Shown: piece after piece, positions 29,321 through 40,222 of the stretch
Position numbering within the stretch: the first letter of the stretch is position 1
Layout of the letters: each line of letters begins with the position of its first letter
Origin: Methylotenera sp.
GTDB lineage: Bacteria > Pseudomonadota > Gammaproteobacteria > Burkholderiales > Methylophilaceae
Assembly: GCF_029945535.1 (NCBI RefSeq)
Contig: NZ_JAQSCU010000019.1
Span: 1 to 64,000 of the forward strand
DNA length: 64,000 bases
Direction of reading: 5' to 3'
Program-made: the position numbers and the translations under genes
The notes under the pieces: model-generated
Database searches by the model: none
Seen by the model: the letters and a program-made list of their open reading frames with translations, nothing else
Told to the model about the DNA's origin: nothing

Positions 29321-29754
29321 AACTTCTCCACATTTAAATTTATTGCTTGTATTCTAATCATGTCTTGCTTCATAGCAGTAGGAATGGCTACCGGACGAAA
29401 AGTTTCCGCATCGACAAATGCAGCTTTTACATATGCTTGAATCAATTCGATGCCATTGCAGATAATCGTTTGCGCCATTTCTATGCTGCCATGCCCGACA
29501 TTTGCCAGCTCGCACTTTACCTCAAGCATGTCATTGAACCTTGCAGGCTTCTTGAAATTAATCGATAGGCTATGCACCACAATAATGACGCCAAGCTCAT
29601 CTTTAACTGTGGTTTGCTCGTAACCCAAAGCGCGGAGCCATTCAGTACGAGCACGCTCCATAAAGTTCAAATAATTCGAGTGGTAAACCACGCCGCCTGC
29701 ATCGGTATCTTCGTAATACACACGGACTGGCCAGCTAAAACTGTTCTGACTCAT
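29317..29754 (-). CDS. ybgC: tol-pal associated acyl-CoA thioesterase YbgC
   Basis: WPVRVYYEDTDAGGVVYHSNYLNFMERARTEWLRALG. Confidence 0.95.
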   Translation of the reverse strand: MSQNSFSWPVRVYYEDTDAGGVVYHSNYLNFMERARTEWLRALGYEQTTVKDELGVIIVVHSLSINFKKPARFNDMLEVKCELANVGHGSIEMAQTIICNGIELIQAYVKAAFVDAETFRPVAIPTAMKQDMIRIQAINLNVEKL

Positions 29755-29758
29755 GCTT

Positions 29759-30793
29759 TTACTCTTGCCACGTTTCACCACTTAAATGCTTAGGCATGGG
29801 CAATTCAAAATGCTGATAGGCTTGCTGCGTGGCGATACGTCCACGAGGTGTACGCATTAAATAGCCTTGTTGAATCAAATAAGGCTCAAGCACATCTTCA
29901 ATCGTATCGCGCTCCTCACCTATGGCTGCTGCTAGATTATCCAGACCTACAGGACCGCCGCCGAATTTTTCTATCACTGCGAGTAAAAGCTTTCTATCCA
30001 TCACGTCAAAGCCAAGCTTATCGACATCCAACATCTTCAACGCTGCATCAGCGATTTCTGATGACACGATGCCATTGGCTTTTACTTGAGCGTAGTCACG
30101 TACACGGCGCAGCAATCTATTGGCGATACGGGGGGTGCCGCGTGAACGGCGGGCAATTTCGAGAGACCCCGTATCAACCATTTCAACTTCTAATAAACCA
30201 GCTGAACGATGAACAATTCGAGCCAGCTCTTCAGAAGTATAAAATTCCAACCGAGAAACGATACCAAAGCGGTCACGCAATGGGTTAGTCAGCATACCTG
30301 CACGAGTGGTCGCGCCTATCAAGGTAAATGGTGGTAAGTCGAGACGCACACTGCGTGCGGCAGGGCCTTCACCAATCATAATATCTAGTCGATAATCTTC
30401 CATCGCTGGATATAAAATCTCTTCGACGACTGGCGAAAGTCGGTGAATCTCATCGATGAACAACACATCATTCGGCTCTAGATTCGTCAGTAAGGCAGCC
30501 AAGTCGCCAGCACGCTCTAGCACTGGACCAGAAGTTTGGCGCATATTCACGCCCATTTCTTTGGCAATAATATGTGCCAAAGTAGTTTTACCTAAACCTG
30601 GTGGCCCAAACAGTAAGACGTGATCCAGCGCCTCACTACGACCACGTGCAGCATTAATAAAAATCTCTAATTGGCTGCGTGCTTTTTCTTGTCCGACATA
30701 CTCGTCTAAAAGCTTGGGGCGCAGAGCGCGTTCTAAGGCTTCTTCGCGAGGGCTTTCAGCATCGGGGGCAATCAGACGGTCAGTTTCTATCAT
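29759..30793 (-). CDS. ruvB: Holliday junction DNA helicase RuvB
   Basis: [45 protein letters not shown]. Confidence 0.98.
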   Translation of the reverse strand: MIETDRLIAPDAESPREEALERALRPKLLDEYVGQEKARSQLEIFINAARGRSEALDHVLLFGPPGLGKTTLAHIIAKEMGVNMRQTSGPVLERAGDLAALLTNLEPNDVLFIDEIHRLSPVVEEILYPAMEDYRLDIMIGEGPAARSVRLDLPPFTLIGATTRAGMLTNPLRDRFGIVSRLEFYTSEELARIVHRSAGLLEVEMVDTGSLEIARRSRGTPRIANRLLRRVRDYAQVKANGIVSSEIADAALKMLDVDKLGFDVMDRKLLLAVIEKFGGGPVGLDNLAAAIGEERDTIEDVLEPYLIQQGYLMRTPRGRIATQQAYQHFELPMPKHLSGETWQE

Positions 30794-30850
30794 AAGTTCA
30801 TCTTGTTATTTGGGTTTTAGTGCTAAGGCGCCATTAAAACACGTGCATAT

Positions 30851-32968
30851 TTATTGCGCATGCAATTTTGCGTAGCGTTCAATCAATCCTTTGACTGTGA
30901 CTGGGCCACCTAAATAGAGACCTTGCCCATAGTGTACGCCTATGCTTTTCAATTCACGCAATATCTCTTCATTTTCAACAAACTCAGCCACCGTTTTAAT
31001 ATTCATAGCTTCGGCTACGCTATGAATTGAGCGCACCATGGCGTGGTCAATTTTATTAATATGCATTTCTTTAACAAAAGTACCATCAATCTTCAAATAA
31101 TCCACGTCAAAATTTTTCAAATAGGTAAATGATGACATACCACTGCCAAAATCATCTAGCGCAAAACTACAGCCCAGTTTTCGCAATGCGCTGAATAACA
31201 AAATGGTATTTTTTAGGTTAACAATCGCAGCGGTTTCAGTAATTTCAAAACAGATAGACTCAGGCGGAATTGAATATTTGATGAACATATCTTGTATAAA
31301 GCTCAACAAACTTTTATCACCTAATGAGGTACCAGACAAGTTAATTGAGAATATATAGTTACATTTTTCTGCATTAATATCTAACAACTGCTGGTACGCT
31401 AAGAAAACGTTTTTAATGACCCATCTATCAATATTAGGCATCAAATGATACCTTTCGGCAGAGGGTATAAATGTGGTTGGCAGAATTATTTTGCCATCGA
31501 GATCAATTTTTCTAAGCAAAATTTCATAGTGCTGTACTTGTGTCGTTACAGAGGTGAGCGGCACAATTGGCTGGCAATAAAGCATAAATTGCTCGTCATC
31601 AATTTCATCGGTAATGTCTGATATTGACTCTACCGCACTGCGCTGACGAACCACTTCAACATCACCTGGGTTAAACAAAAAGCTTTGATTTCGCCCAGCT
31701 GATTTGGCTGAGTAACAGGCCGAATCAGCTGCATGAATAATCTCACTGACGTTTTCAAAGCCTTGATTAATTACCACTAAACCAATACTGACGCCAACAT
31801 TAAAAATTTTATCATCGTGAATAAAACGATAATCCCGAATGGTTTTTAGTAGCGCATTGTTAATCTGATTCGCATCTCCTAACGTACAGTTTTCCAATAG
31901 CAAGCCAAACTCATCGCCGCCTAAACGCGCCAAAGTGTCTCTCTCTCGCATTTTATTCGCCATTAAAATACTGACTTGCTTGAGTAACTCATCACCCGCG
32001 GAATGCCCGCAAGTGTCATTCACTAATTTGAACTGATCTAAATCCAAATAACAAAATATATGTTGTGCATTATTTTCATGTACGCTTTTTAGGCAGCGCT
32101 CTAAGCGCACTTCAAACTCGCGGCGGTTAATTAAACCAGTTAAATCATCATGCTGAGCCTGATGGCGCAACATTGAGGTTGCATCGTTTATCTTATCTTG
32201 CATGCTGTCATAAGCATGCTTTAGGCTACTAGACATGGAATTAAAACCTTTTTGCAAGGTTTTTAGCTCGCCACTTGAATTTTCCATAATCGTATGTGAA
32301 AACACGCCTTCACCAATACGATTCACTGCTTGCGCAATCTCTTGAATAGGTTTGGTAATATTTCTACCTAGCTTCCATGCCAACAGCCCACTTAAAACCA
32401 AACCAAAAATAGCCGTTAAGAAAATCTTTACGATTAAATCTTGCTTAATATTTTGTAGAGTCTGGTTACTCAGCTCCACGTACACTTGACCAATTTTTTC
32501 TGGAGTGTACGATTTTTTCAGCTCCAATTCTTTACTACTTAGATTAGCAAAATCATCTATCTCAACCAAACTGCGGTATATAGGGAATGTAAAAATAATG
32601 CCTTTATTTTGAGGAATTTGCTCTAGATTTTCTTTGATAATCTTAGCAATTAACGCTTTAGGCAATTCACGACCACTTAATGCTAGCGTCAATCCTTGGC
32701 TGTCGACCACCATCACCGTTCTTAAGTCCTGCTCATTAGATAGTGCCTGTTGGACTAGCCTTTGCAGCACTTGGCTATTACCAGAAATCACACCATACTC
32801 CGCCGCTGGAGCGAGCTGTGAAGCAATCACCTTGCCTCGATCTTCAAGGGATTGATCTAAAACACCGAAAATATTGGTGATTGCATACCCGACTAAAATA
32901 ATAGCGAATAGCAAAGCTGGAATCGTACCCAAAAATATAACACGTGATTTGATGCCGAGATTCTTCAT
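30851..32968 (-). CDS. HAMP-GGDEF-EAL membrane c-di-GMP signalling protein
   Basis: N-terminal TM, periplasmic region, TM/HAMP, LARLGGDEFGLLLE, YEILLRKI, FEITETAAI, LDDFGSGMSSF, YLKIDGTFV, GQGLYLG. Confidence 0.94.
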   Translation of the reverse strand: MKNLGIKSRVIFLGTIPALLFAIILVGYAITNIFGVLDQSLEDRGKVIASQLAPAAEYGVISGNSQVLQRLVQQALSNEQDLRTVMVVDSQGLTLALSGRELPKALIAKIIKENLEQIPQNKGIIFTFPIYRSLVEIDDFANLSSKELELKKSYTPEKIGQVYVELSNQTLQNIKQDLIVKIFLTAIFGLVLSGLLAWKLGRNITKPIQEIAQAVNRIGEGVFSHTIMENSSGELKTLQKGFNSMSSSLKHAYDSMQDKINDATSMLRHQAQHDDLTGLINRREFEVRLERCLKSVHENNAQHIFCYLDLDQFKLVNDTCGHSAGDELLKQVSILMANKMRERDTLARLGGDEFGLLLENCTLGDANQINNALLKTIRDYRFIHDDKIFNVGVSIGLVVINQGFENVSEIIHAADSACYSAKSAGRNQSFLFNPGDVEVVRQRSAVESISDITDEIDDEQFMLYCQPIVPLTSVTTQVQHYEILLRKIDLDGKIILPTTFIPSAERYHLMPNIDRWVIKNVFLAYQQLLDINAEKCNYIFSINLSGTSLGDKSLLSFIQDMFIKYSIPPESICFEITETAAIVNLKNTILLFSALRKLGCSFALDDFGSGMSSFTYLKNFDVDYLKIDGTFVKEMHINKIDHAMVRSIHSVAEAMNIKTVAEFVENEEILRELKSIGVHYGQGLYLGGPVTVKGLIERYAKLHAQ

Positions 32969-33955
32969 TTACATAGCCTCTTGAGCGTCAGACTCTAGCA
33001 TTTTCTTTAAAATCTCGTCTTCATCCATTAACGGAATGTTAAGCGAGCGTGCGACTTGATAATTCAACATGATAGAAAAATACTTTGGCAATTGCGGCGG
33101 TGGCAAATCGCTCGGCGCTACGCGTGATCTAATCGCGATTTCTGCGGCCTGTTTTGCCAGTTGCTTGCTGGTGCTATACACCGCCGCTAAAGCGCCGGCA
33201 CGCACATAGGATTGAGAATAACCAAAAATAGGTTTTTGATAACGATAGCTCGTTAACAAAATAGGTTGGGCTGTTTCACGGCTATAAATAGCGGGATCTG
33301 GAATCGCTAAAATAGCATCGACGCTATCCAAAAGCTTTTTCAATTGGGGAATTAAATCAGCCTCTTGATTAACTTTCTCTTCCTGAATATTCAGCCCGCG
33401 CTTTTCGCCCTCCTCTCGCACATACTCAATATATTGTGCAGAAGTCGTACCGAGTAAAACGCCTATTTTTTGCGCTTCGGGTAGCACACGCTTAATCAGA
33501 GACATTTGGCGCGAAAAAGGTTGATCTAAGACAATCGCGCTAAAATTACCTAAATCGCGCTTATTTTTTGCCATGATGCTATTAAATGCTGGCAAGGGCG
33601 TAAACACGCCTAATACAGGCGTAGACCGTCTTAATTTGCTAGCCGCTTCTAGCGCTTTTACACCTAGCGCAATCACTAACTCACTGTTTTCAGCTACCAC
33701 CAGCTTTTCTGCGTCTGGCAGCGTAATGACATTCACTCTAAGATTAATTTGCTTATACTTTGCAAGCTCAGCATTGAATTGATCGACAAATTCAAGGTTC
33801 GCTGGCGTTTGTACACTCATGACAATCGTCACACCTGTATAGGCATGCGCAACAAAGGGTACAAAAAGACCAAGCACTAGCATTGCGCATGCAAGTACGC
33901 TATTCATCCAGACTTTTCTATTTAGCTTCAAGAACAAAATTGATTTCTCAACCAT
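32969..33955 (-). CDS. ABC transporter substrate-binding-like periplasmic protein (orphan)
   Basis: ABC_sub_bind-like segments (VIALGVKALEAASKLRRSTPVLGVFTPLP; KIGVLLGTTSAQYIEYVREEGEKRGLNIQEE); no permease or ATPase nearby; abuts the GGDEF-EAL gene. Confidence 0.82.
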   Translation of the reverse strand: MVEKSILFLKLNRKVWMNSVLACAMLVLGLFVPFVAHAYTGVTIVMSVQTPANLEFVDQFNAELAKYKQINLRVNVITLPDAEKLVVAENSELVIALGVKALEAASKLRRSTPVLGVFTPLPAFNSIMAKNKRDLGNFSAIVLDQPFSRQMSLIKRVLPEAQKIGVLLGTTSAQYIEYVREEGEKRGLNIQEEKVNQEADLIPQLKKLLDSVDAILAIPDPAIYSRETAQPILLTSYRYQKPIFGYSQSYVRAGALAAVYSTSKQLAKQAAEIAIRSRVAPSDLPPPQLPKYFSIMLNYQVARSLNIPLMDEDEILKKMLESDAQEAM

Positions 33956-33976
33956 TCAATTCATTATTCAATTGCA

Positions 33977-36004
33977 TTAAAAATCTAACCTTACATTAAG
34001 TCGAGCGCGACGCTTGAGCGTGTTGTAATCTGCAAATTCTTGATAATGTTCGTTAAACAAGTTTTCAACGACCGCAGAAACTTCGCCACTGATATGTTTT
34101 TCTTTAAACTTACGCGCCACTCGAATATCAGATCTTCTCGCTAAACCGACATAATCACCATCCCCTAAAGCGGTAACCTCACTGGTTTGATAATAAGCAT
34201 AACTGGCATCCCATTGCGGGTTAAAACGGTGAGTGAGCAATCCGCTAAAAGTGCTACTGGGCATAGACATGGTGATATTTCTGGCAGTTTCAAATTCGTC
34301 AGCGTTAATGTCTACATAAGCATAATTTAGCAATACATTAGTATTCGTTGTCACTAGCCATTTGACTTGTGCCTCAAAACCTTGAATCGCAACATCACCT
34401 CCATTTGTATTTTCGCTTGGATTTTTAATTACATTAAAGCTTGGTGCAGTAAAGTCGTGGTTAGTAGAGGATTGAATATAATCATGAATATCATCTCTGA
34501 AAATTCTTGTATCCAATTTAAACTTACCAAAATCGCCTAGATATCCGATCTCTTTAGAAACTATTTTTTCTGGCTCTAAGTTCCCTGCATCTACTACAAA
34601 AGCAGCTAAATAGGGTAGCCTTTGCGCAACTCTTGGGATAACTATAATTGTATTAAATTTTTCTTCTAAATAATTGGGGGTTCTCGAAGCCGTTGAAACA
34701 CCAAATCTAACAGTATGATTCGGATTTATCTTGAAATTAATACTAGCGCGCGGCGAGATGTTTGTTGCAGTAAAATCGTTATGCTCTAACATAGCACCCA
34801 CATTAAACACCATTTTACTCAATGGGCGCCATTCAACGTGTCCAAACATCCTTTGTAGGTCAAATTGGTCAGTTCTATCATTGCCTAAATAATGTGGGGC
34901 ATACATCGTATCTCGACGAAAACTCCCCCCCCAGATTCCACGCAGCTTAGGTGATAGTGAGAAATTATGCTGTGCTTCAACATCATAACGCTCCATTTCT
35001 ATATCATTATTAATCTGCAATGTAGGTGAAACCAAATGAGTAAACGGTGGATCTAGGTTAACCGAATCAATACGATCATCCGATTTATCCATTGAATGAT
35101 AAGCTTGAACGGAAAAGTCACTATTTTCACTCCCGCTATGACGCCATCGAATCAGCTCGTAGTGATTATTAATATCTCGGCTTCTAGGCTCAAAATAACG
35201 AGTTGTATTGATAGTTTCGTCATCATCGCGCTCACCATTGACAATGCCTAGCTCAAACTCAAGGGTATTTTTACTATCTAACTTGTAATCAGTTTGTACA
35301 TTTAGCAAGCGTGTACGCTTAAAGTCATAACGATTATCCAGACCATCATCATCACGATAACCCGCAGTCACTCGATAGCTTAAATTATTTTGCTTAGCCC
35401 CATATCGTAGAAACGCCTCATGTCGACCATCACCATAGGTAGCGCTGACACTAGTACCAAGCTGATCTGATGGGCTTTGTGTGATGATATTAATCACACC
35501 AAAAAAAGAATTGGCGCCATAACTCGCAGCATTTGGGCCACGTGTGATTTCAATACGATCAATATCAGCTATCGCAATCGGCAACTCACTCCACTGCACA
35601 CCACCGTATAAGGGACTGTAAACCGAACGACCATTCACCAACACTTGCATAGAGCCTGCGTAAGCTGTCGTCATGCCATGGTAACTGACTGCGTGATTGG
35701 TGTTATGTACGAATCCAGCATTCGTCCCCACATAAAAACCTGGGACTAGACGAAATATTTCTGGGAGATCAACAACTCCAGATGCGCGTATGGTTTCTCG
35801 GTCTAACACCGTAACGGCTGAAGGGGCATCAGCGATAGATTGTGACAACCTAGAGACCGTAAGCACTCTAGGTACATCACCAATATAGTCATCTTCAGAG
35901 ACTTCCTTAATAGGCTTTTCTTCAGCCGCCAAAACTGGGCTAAAGCTTACAAAAACCACAAAGCTCAATGTAAAAACACCTTTATTAATCAACTTATTAA
36001 TCAT
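33977..36004 (-). CDS. TonB-dependent receptor
   Basis: Plug (IADAPSAVTVLDRETIRASGVVDLPEIFRLVPGFYVG) and C-terminal beta-barrel ending in RLDF. Confidence 0.93.
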   Translation of the reverse strand: MINKLINKGVFTLSFVVFVSFSPVLAAEEKPIKEVSEDDYIGDVPRVLTVSRLSQSIADAPSAVTVLDRETIRASGVVDLPEIFRLVPGFYVGTNAGFVHNTNHAVSYHGMTTAYAGSMQVLVNGRSVYSPLYGGVQWSELPIAIADIDRIEITRGPNAASYGANSFFGVINIITQSPSDQLGTSVSATYGDGRHEAFLRYGAKQNNLSYRVTAGYRDDDGLDNRYDFKRTRLLNVQTDYKLDSKNTLEFELGIVNGERDDDETINTTRYFEPRSRDINNHYELIRWRHSGSENSDFSVQAYHSMDKSDDRIDSVNLDPPFTHLVSPTLQINNDIEMERYDVEAQHNFSLSPKLRGIWGGSFRRDTMYAPHYLGNDRTDQFDLQRMFGHVEWRPLSKMVFNVGAMLEHNDFTATNISPRASINFKINPNHTVRFGVSTASRTPNYLEEKFNTIIVIPRVAQRLPYLAAFVVDAGNLEPEKIVSKEIGYLGDFGKFKLDTRIFRDDIHDYIQSSTNHDFTAPSFNVIKNPSENTNGGDVAIQGFEAQVKWLVTTNTNVLLNYAYVDINADEFETARNITMSMPSSTFSGLLTHRFNPQWDASYAYYQTSEVTALGDGDYVGLARRSDIRVARKFKEKHISGEVSAVVENLFNEHYQEFADYNTLKRRARLNVRLDF

Positions 36005-36055
36005 TAGTTTCCCCTAATTTTTAATAAACCACCGCAGAAATAATACGTTTTATCT

Positions 36056-37114
36056 TCATTCTGCAATCTCCAGCAGCTTCTTGTTTTGCAAGGCCATCCA
36101 ATGCAATATGAGCGTAAAGCCTACCGCGAGCAATGTTGGTCCAAGAAAAATACCAATAAACCCAAAACTTAAAGCACCACCAAGTACGCCGAACACAATG
36201 AGTAATAAAGGCAAGTGTGAAGAATGGCTAATAAGTATTGGCTTAACTACATTATCTACCGTGCTAATCGCTAGTAAACCATACAGCGCTAAGAATATTG
36301 CCCAACCATGCTCGCCCTGGCCATATAGCCAAAATGAAGCGCCTCCCCAGATTAACGGCGGTCCTACAGGAATTGCCGATAAAAAGAATGTGGCACATGC
36401 TAGCAATAACGGCGCTGGCGCACCGGCCAGTAAAAACCCAGCCATGGCAACAGCTGATTGCGCTAGAGCAGTACCAAATATCCCTAGCATGACGCCCTTT
36501 ACGGTGTTGCATGAAAGAATAAGCATCTCTTCACCAAGTTCGCCACCTAATCTGCGCACGATGGTAACAAGTCCTTGAGCTATTCTAGCGCCATCACGGT
36601 AGAAGAAAAATGCCACAAAAACGACTAGAAGCAATTGTAGAAAGCCACCCGCGACTAATTGCACCGCACGTAAAGCAAACGCGCGCATAGGTTCATAATA
36701 CTGACGTAACAGCTTCATCAACTCTTCATGGCTGGCGGTGGCGCGCTCCCATGAATGGCTGATTTGCTCGCCAACAATGGGTAGATTACGCACCCAATCA
36801 GGCGCTTGTGGCTGCAAATTTTGCAAGCTAGCACCCAGCTGATTGAATAGCTTATCTGAAGAATCGGCCAAATTCATAGCAAGGTATGCCATAGGCAGAA
36901 TCAAGGCGACCAGTAGCAGCAAGGTCATAATCATGGCGGCCCAAGTATCCCGCTTGCCTAAGCGCAACCACAATCGATGATAAAGCGGCCAAGTAAATAA
37001 GCAAAATATGGCGGCGAATAAAGCTGCTGCCATAAAAGGCTGCAACACATAAATGCAGCCTATCGCCAACAAAGTGATGATTGCAATTCGTGTGACTTGG
37101 TTGGTATTAATCAT
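36056..37114 (-). CDS. AI-2E family transporter / permease
   Basis: Multiple TMs; GFIGIFLGPTLLAVGFTLI typical of the family. Confidence 0.85.
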   Translation of the reverse strand: MINTNQVTRIAIITLLAIGCIYVLQPFMAAALFAAIFCLFTWPLYHRLWLRLGKRDTWAAMIMTLLLLVALILPMAYLAMNLADSSDKLFNQLGASLQNLQPQAPDWVRNLPIVGEQISHSWERATASHEELMKLLRQYYEPMRAFALRAVQLVAGGFLQLLLVVFVAFFFYRDGARIAQGLVTIVRRLGGELGEEMLILSCNTVKGVMLGIFGTALAQSAVAMAGFLLAGAPAPLLLACATFFLSAIPVGPPLIWGGASFWLYGQGEHGWAIFLALYGLLAISTVDNVVKPILISHSSHLPLLLIVFGVLGGALSFGFIGIFLGPTLLAVGFTLILHWMALQNKKLLEIAE

Positions 37115-37180
37115 TGAGGTCTCGCCTTAAATTTAACATTCAATTACTTGGCTGCCAAAATCTCGCAGACTGACTTCAAG

Positions 37181-38125
37181 CTACTTGCTTCGCCATTTAT
37201 CTCTAATTTTAATCCACAATTTGCGCGCTAAGATGAGTATGGGAATACCAAATAATAACCACGGCAATATCGTTACAAAGAACGTAATAGCGGCGGCTAA
37301 GCTTTCCATCATGACATGCCCAGCCTCTTTAAGCGCATGTGCAACTGGGGAAAAGAAGCCTTGCTCGGTAATGCCTTGTTTGGCAGTAAAGTCAATATTG
37401 ACTGCAACCAATTCGGTTTCTTGTGCTAATACTTTACGCACACCTTGAATGGTATCGAGTTGACTTTGTGTATCCACCAACTCACGCTGCACTTCAATTA
37501 AGTCTTTAAATTTAGCAGACTTGTCCGTGAGCATTGCACGTAAACTATCACGAAATTCTGTTAGGTTTTTAATCCGCGCTTCTGCATCTATCACTGCGTC
37601 CGTTTTATCTTCACTATCTCGATGATGCTGTAATACTTCTGCATTTTTTGCTAAACCCGAAAGAAATATCTCAACAGACCTAGGTGGCACACGTACGGAT
37701 AAACTCGCAGAAGGCGGGCTATATGGCGTTGCACGATTGTAATTTGCACTCAGAATTTGGCACTTTAACAACTCACAATGTGCAACCGTAGCATCAAATG
37801 CAGACTGCATCTTTTCAGCTTCGGTTTCAACCGTCAGTGCGTGGCGCAAAGCGATATAGCGTTTAGCTGTGGAGTTAGCCGCATTTGGCTCAGTTACTTC
37901 GGTGAGAGATTCCTCGCCGCCGCCCACGCTATCCGCCACTTTAGCTCTTGCCATATCTGACATTGGTGCCGACTTCATCGCAACACTTGGCGCTGGCATT
38001 GACTCAGCTGCACCATCGTTATGTTGCCCACAAGCCACGAGTATTGGTACCGTAGCAATCAAAAACAATTTACTCAAAATACTCATAATGTCTCCGATGC
38101 TGGGCTGACGCTTAGGCTCCTTCAC
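37181..38125 (-). CDS. DUF4349 domain lipoprotein
   Basis: Lipoprotein signal (TVPILVACGQ); SLSVRVPPRSVEIFLSGLAKNAEVLQHHRDSEDKTDAVIDAEARIKNL. Confidence 0.82.
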   Translation of the reverse strand: MKEPKRQPSIGDIMSILSKLFLIATVPILVACGQHNDGAAESMPAPSVAMKSAPMSDMARAKVADSVGGGEESLTEVTEPNAANSTAKRYIALRHALTVETEAEKMQSAFDATVAHCELLKCQILSANYNRATPYSPPSASLSVRVPPRSVEIFLSGLAKNAEVLQHHRDSEDKTDAVIDAEARIKNLTEFRDSLRAMLTDKSAKFKDLIEVQRELVDTQSQLDTIQGVRKVLAQETELVAVNIDFTAKQGITEQGFFSPVAHALKEAGHVMMESLAAAITFFVTILPWLLFGIPILILARKLWIKIRDKWRSK

Positions 38126-38146
38126 TGAGCTTCACATAAACCCATC

Positions 38147-38737
38147 TTATTTAGATAACGATTTCAATGCTAATTTAATACCTTCTGCTACAGTCGCGTC
38201 TGCTGGCAACAGTTTCACAGCAGCCAATGCTTCGCGTTCATTGTACCCCAATGAAATCAAGGCATTTAGCACGTCGCTACTGGCTGATTTTGGCTGATTG
38301 CTATTACTTGGGCTTAATCCAGCAACCGTAAATTTATCTTTAAGTTCTAACAATAAACGCTCGGCTGTTTTCTTGCCCACGCCCGGCACGCGCGTAAGCA
38401 TTGCGGTGTCCTGCATGGCAACAGCCTGCACCAAATCATCAATCGATAAACCGCTTAAAATTGAAAGTGCTGACTTTGCACCTATACCATTCACTTTAAG
38501 CAACTGCCTAAAGGTCGCACGCTCTTGGTCGCTGCCAAAACCATACAAAAGCTGTGCATCTTCACGCACTACAAAATGCGTGAGCATCACCACTTTTTCA
38601 CCAATGGCTGGTAGATTATAAAAGGTACTCATCGGCACTTCGCATTCATAGCCCACGCCATTGCAATCAATGAGCACCAACGGCGGTGTTTTTTCCAGCA
38701 AAATCCCGTTCAATCTTCCTATCATGGCATCATCCAA
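38147..38737 (-). CDS. ruvA: Holliday junction DNA helicase RuvA
   Basis: [57 protein letters not shown]. Confidence 0.97.
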   Translation of the reverse strand: MDDAMIGRLNGILLEKTPPLVLIDCNGVGYECEVPMSTFYNLPAIGEKVVMLTHFVVREDAQLLYGFGSDQERATFRQLLKVNGIGAKSALSILSGLSIDDLVQAVAMQDTAMLTRVPGVGKKTAERLLLELKDKFTVAGLSPSNSNQPKSASSDVLNALISLGYNEREALAAVKLLPADATVAEGIKLALKSLSK

Positions 38738-38802
38738 ATCATTACTAGTGTTAACAACTGTATATTTTTAAAACTATGACTGTTTAAAAAAGAAAAACAT
38801 CA

Positions 38803-39375
38803 TTAAACCAACCGTCCGCCACGTACTCGGTAGCCAGCGGTAGCAAGCTTGCCCAAGCCTTGTCCACCATGCGCATGGCAAATGGCACAAGCCAAGGCAT
38901 CGGCTGAATCTGGTTTAGGCGTTGCGGGTAAGTTAAGTAAGCGTTTTACCATTTCTTGCACTTGTTCTTTTTGTGCATGGCCGTTGCCGACTACGGCTTG
39001 TTTGACTTGTAGCGCCGTATACTCGGCTACAGATAAATTACGAATCACCGCCGCGCTGATGGCTGCGCCACGGGCTTGACCAAGCAATAAAGTTGATTGT
39101 GGATTGATATTCACAAACACCTTCTCAATCGCCACTTGGTTAGGTTGATAAGTATCAATCACCTCAAACAAACCATCTAAGATGATTTTTAAACGAGCTG
39201 GCAGCTCTTCTCTATCATCTTCGCCTTCAACCTTATTCTTTTTGCCGCTAGCAGTTTTAATTGTGCCGCTTGAGATATAGGTGATTTTTTCACCTACTTT
39301 TTCGATGACACCGAAGCCTGTTAAGCGCAGGCCAGGGTCGATGCCTAAGATTCTGACATTACTCACAATGCTCAA
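38803..39375 (-). CDS. ruvC: crossover junction endodeoxyribonuclease RuvC
   Basis: [41 protein letters not shown]. Confidence 0.97.
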   Translation of the reverse strand: MSIVSNVRILGIDPGLRLTGFGVIEKVGEKITYISSGTIKTASGKKNKVEGEDDREELPARLKIILDGLFEVIDTYQPNQVAIEKVFVNINPQSTLLLGQARGAAISAAVIRNLSVAEYTALQVKQAVVGNGHAQKEQVQEMVKRLLNLPATPKPDSADALACAICHAHGGQGLGKLATAGYRVRGGRLV

Positions 39376-39437
39376 AAAACTAATCGCTTAAAGTCATAAA
39401 AGACGCGAATCAAAAAAGGGATTAAGCAATTCATTTT

Positions 39438-40163
39438 TTAGTCTTCGATGACAGCAGAAGTATAGACATCCTGTACATCGTCTAAGTCATCTAGCGCATC
39501 TAAGATTTTTTGCATTTTCACCGCATCATCACCCGTAAACACGGTTTCCATGTTCGGCTTCATCGTCACTTCTGCCATCACAGCTTTTAAGCCTGCAGCT
39601 TCCATGGCTTCTTTAATCACCATAAAATCGTTTGGTGGCGTGATCACTTCAATACTGCCATCTTCATCCGTCACTACATCTTCTGCGCCAGCTTCTAGCG
39701 CCACTTCCATGACTTTATCTTCATCAGTACCTGGCTCATAAATTAAGCTACCGCAGTGTTTGAACATAAACACCACGCTGCCATCTGTGCCTAAATTACC
39801 GCCATGTTTGCTTAACGCATGACGCACATCCATCACCGCACGTTGTTTGTTATCGGTTAGGCAATCAATAATAATCGCCGCGCCGTTAATGCCGTAACCT
39901 TCGTAACGAATTTCTTCGTAGTTAACGCCTTCTAATTCACCCGTACCTTTTTTAATGGCACGAATGATATTGTCTGCCGGCATGTTCTCTTCTTTAGCTT
40001 CTGCCACTGCCGCACGTAAACGTGGGTTCATGTTCACGTCACCACCGCTCATGCGTGCAGCAACAGTAATTTCTTTAATGATTTTAGTGAAAATTTTGCC
40101 GCGTTTTGCGTCTTGACGACCTTTGCGGTGCTGAATATTTGCCCATTTACTATGACCAGCCAT
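39438..40163 (-). CDS. yebC: YebC/PmpR family protein
   Basis: [32 protein letters not shown]. Confidence 0.97.
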   Translation of the reverse strand: MAGHSKWANIQHRKGRQDAKRGKIFTKIIKEITVAARMSGGDVNMNPRLRAAVAEAKEENMPADNIIRAIKKGTGELEGVNYEEIRYEGYGINGAAIIIDCLTDNKQRAVMDVRHALSKHGGNLGTDGSVVFMFKHCGSLIYEPGTDEDKVMEVALEAGAEDVVTDEDGSIEVITPPNDFMVIKEAMEAAGLKAVMAEVTMKPNMETVFTGDDAVKMQKILDALDDLDDVQDVYTSAVIED

Positions 40164-40222
40164 ATTACCAACCCTTAATACTTGAAAAATAATTGAATTT
40201 TAACACAAGCTCACGCTGCCAC

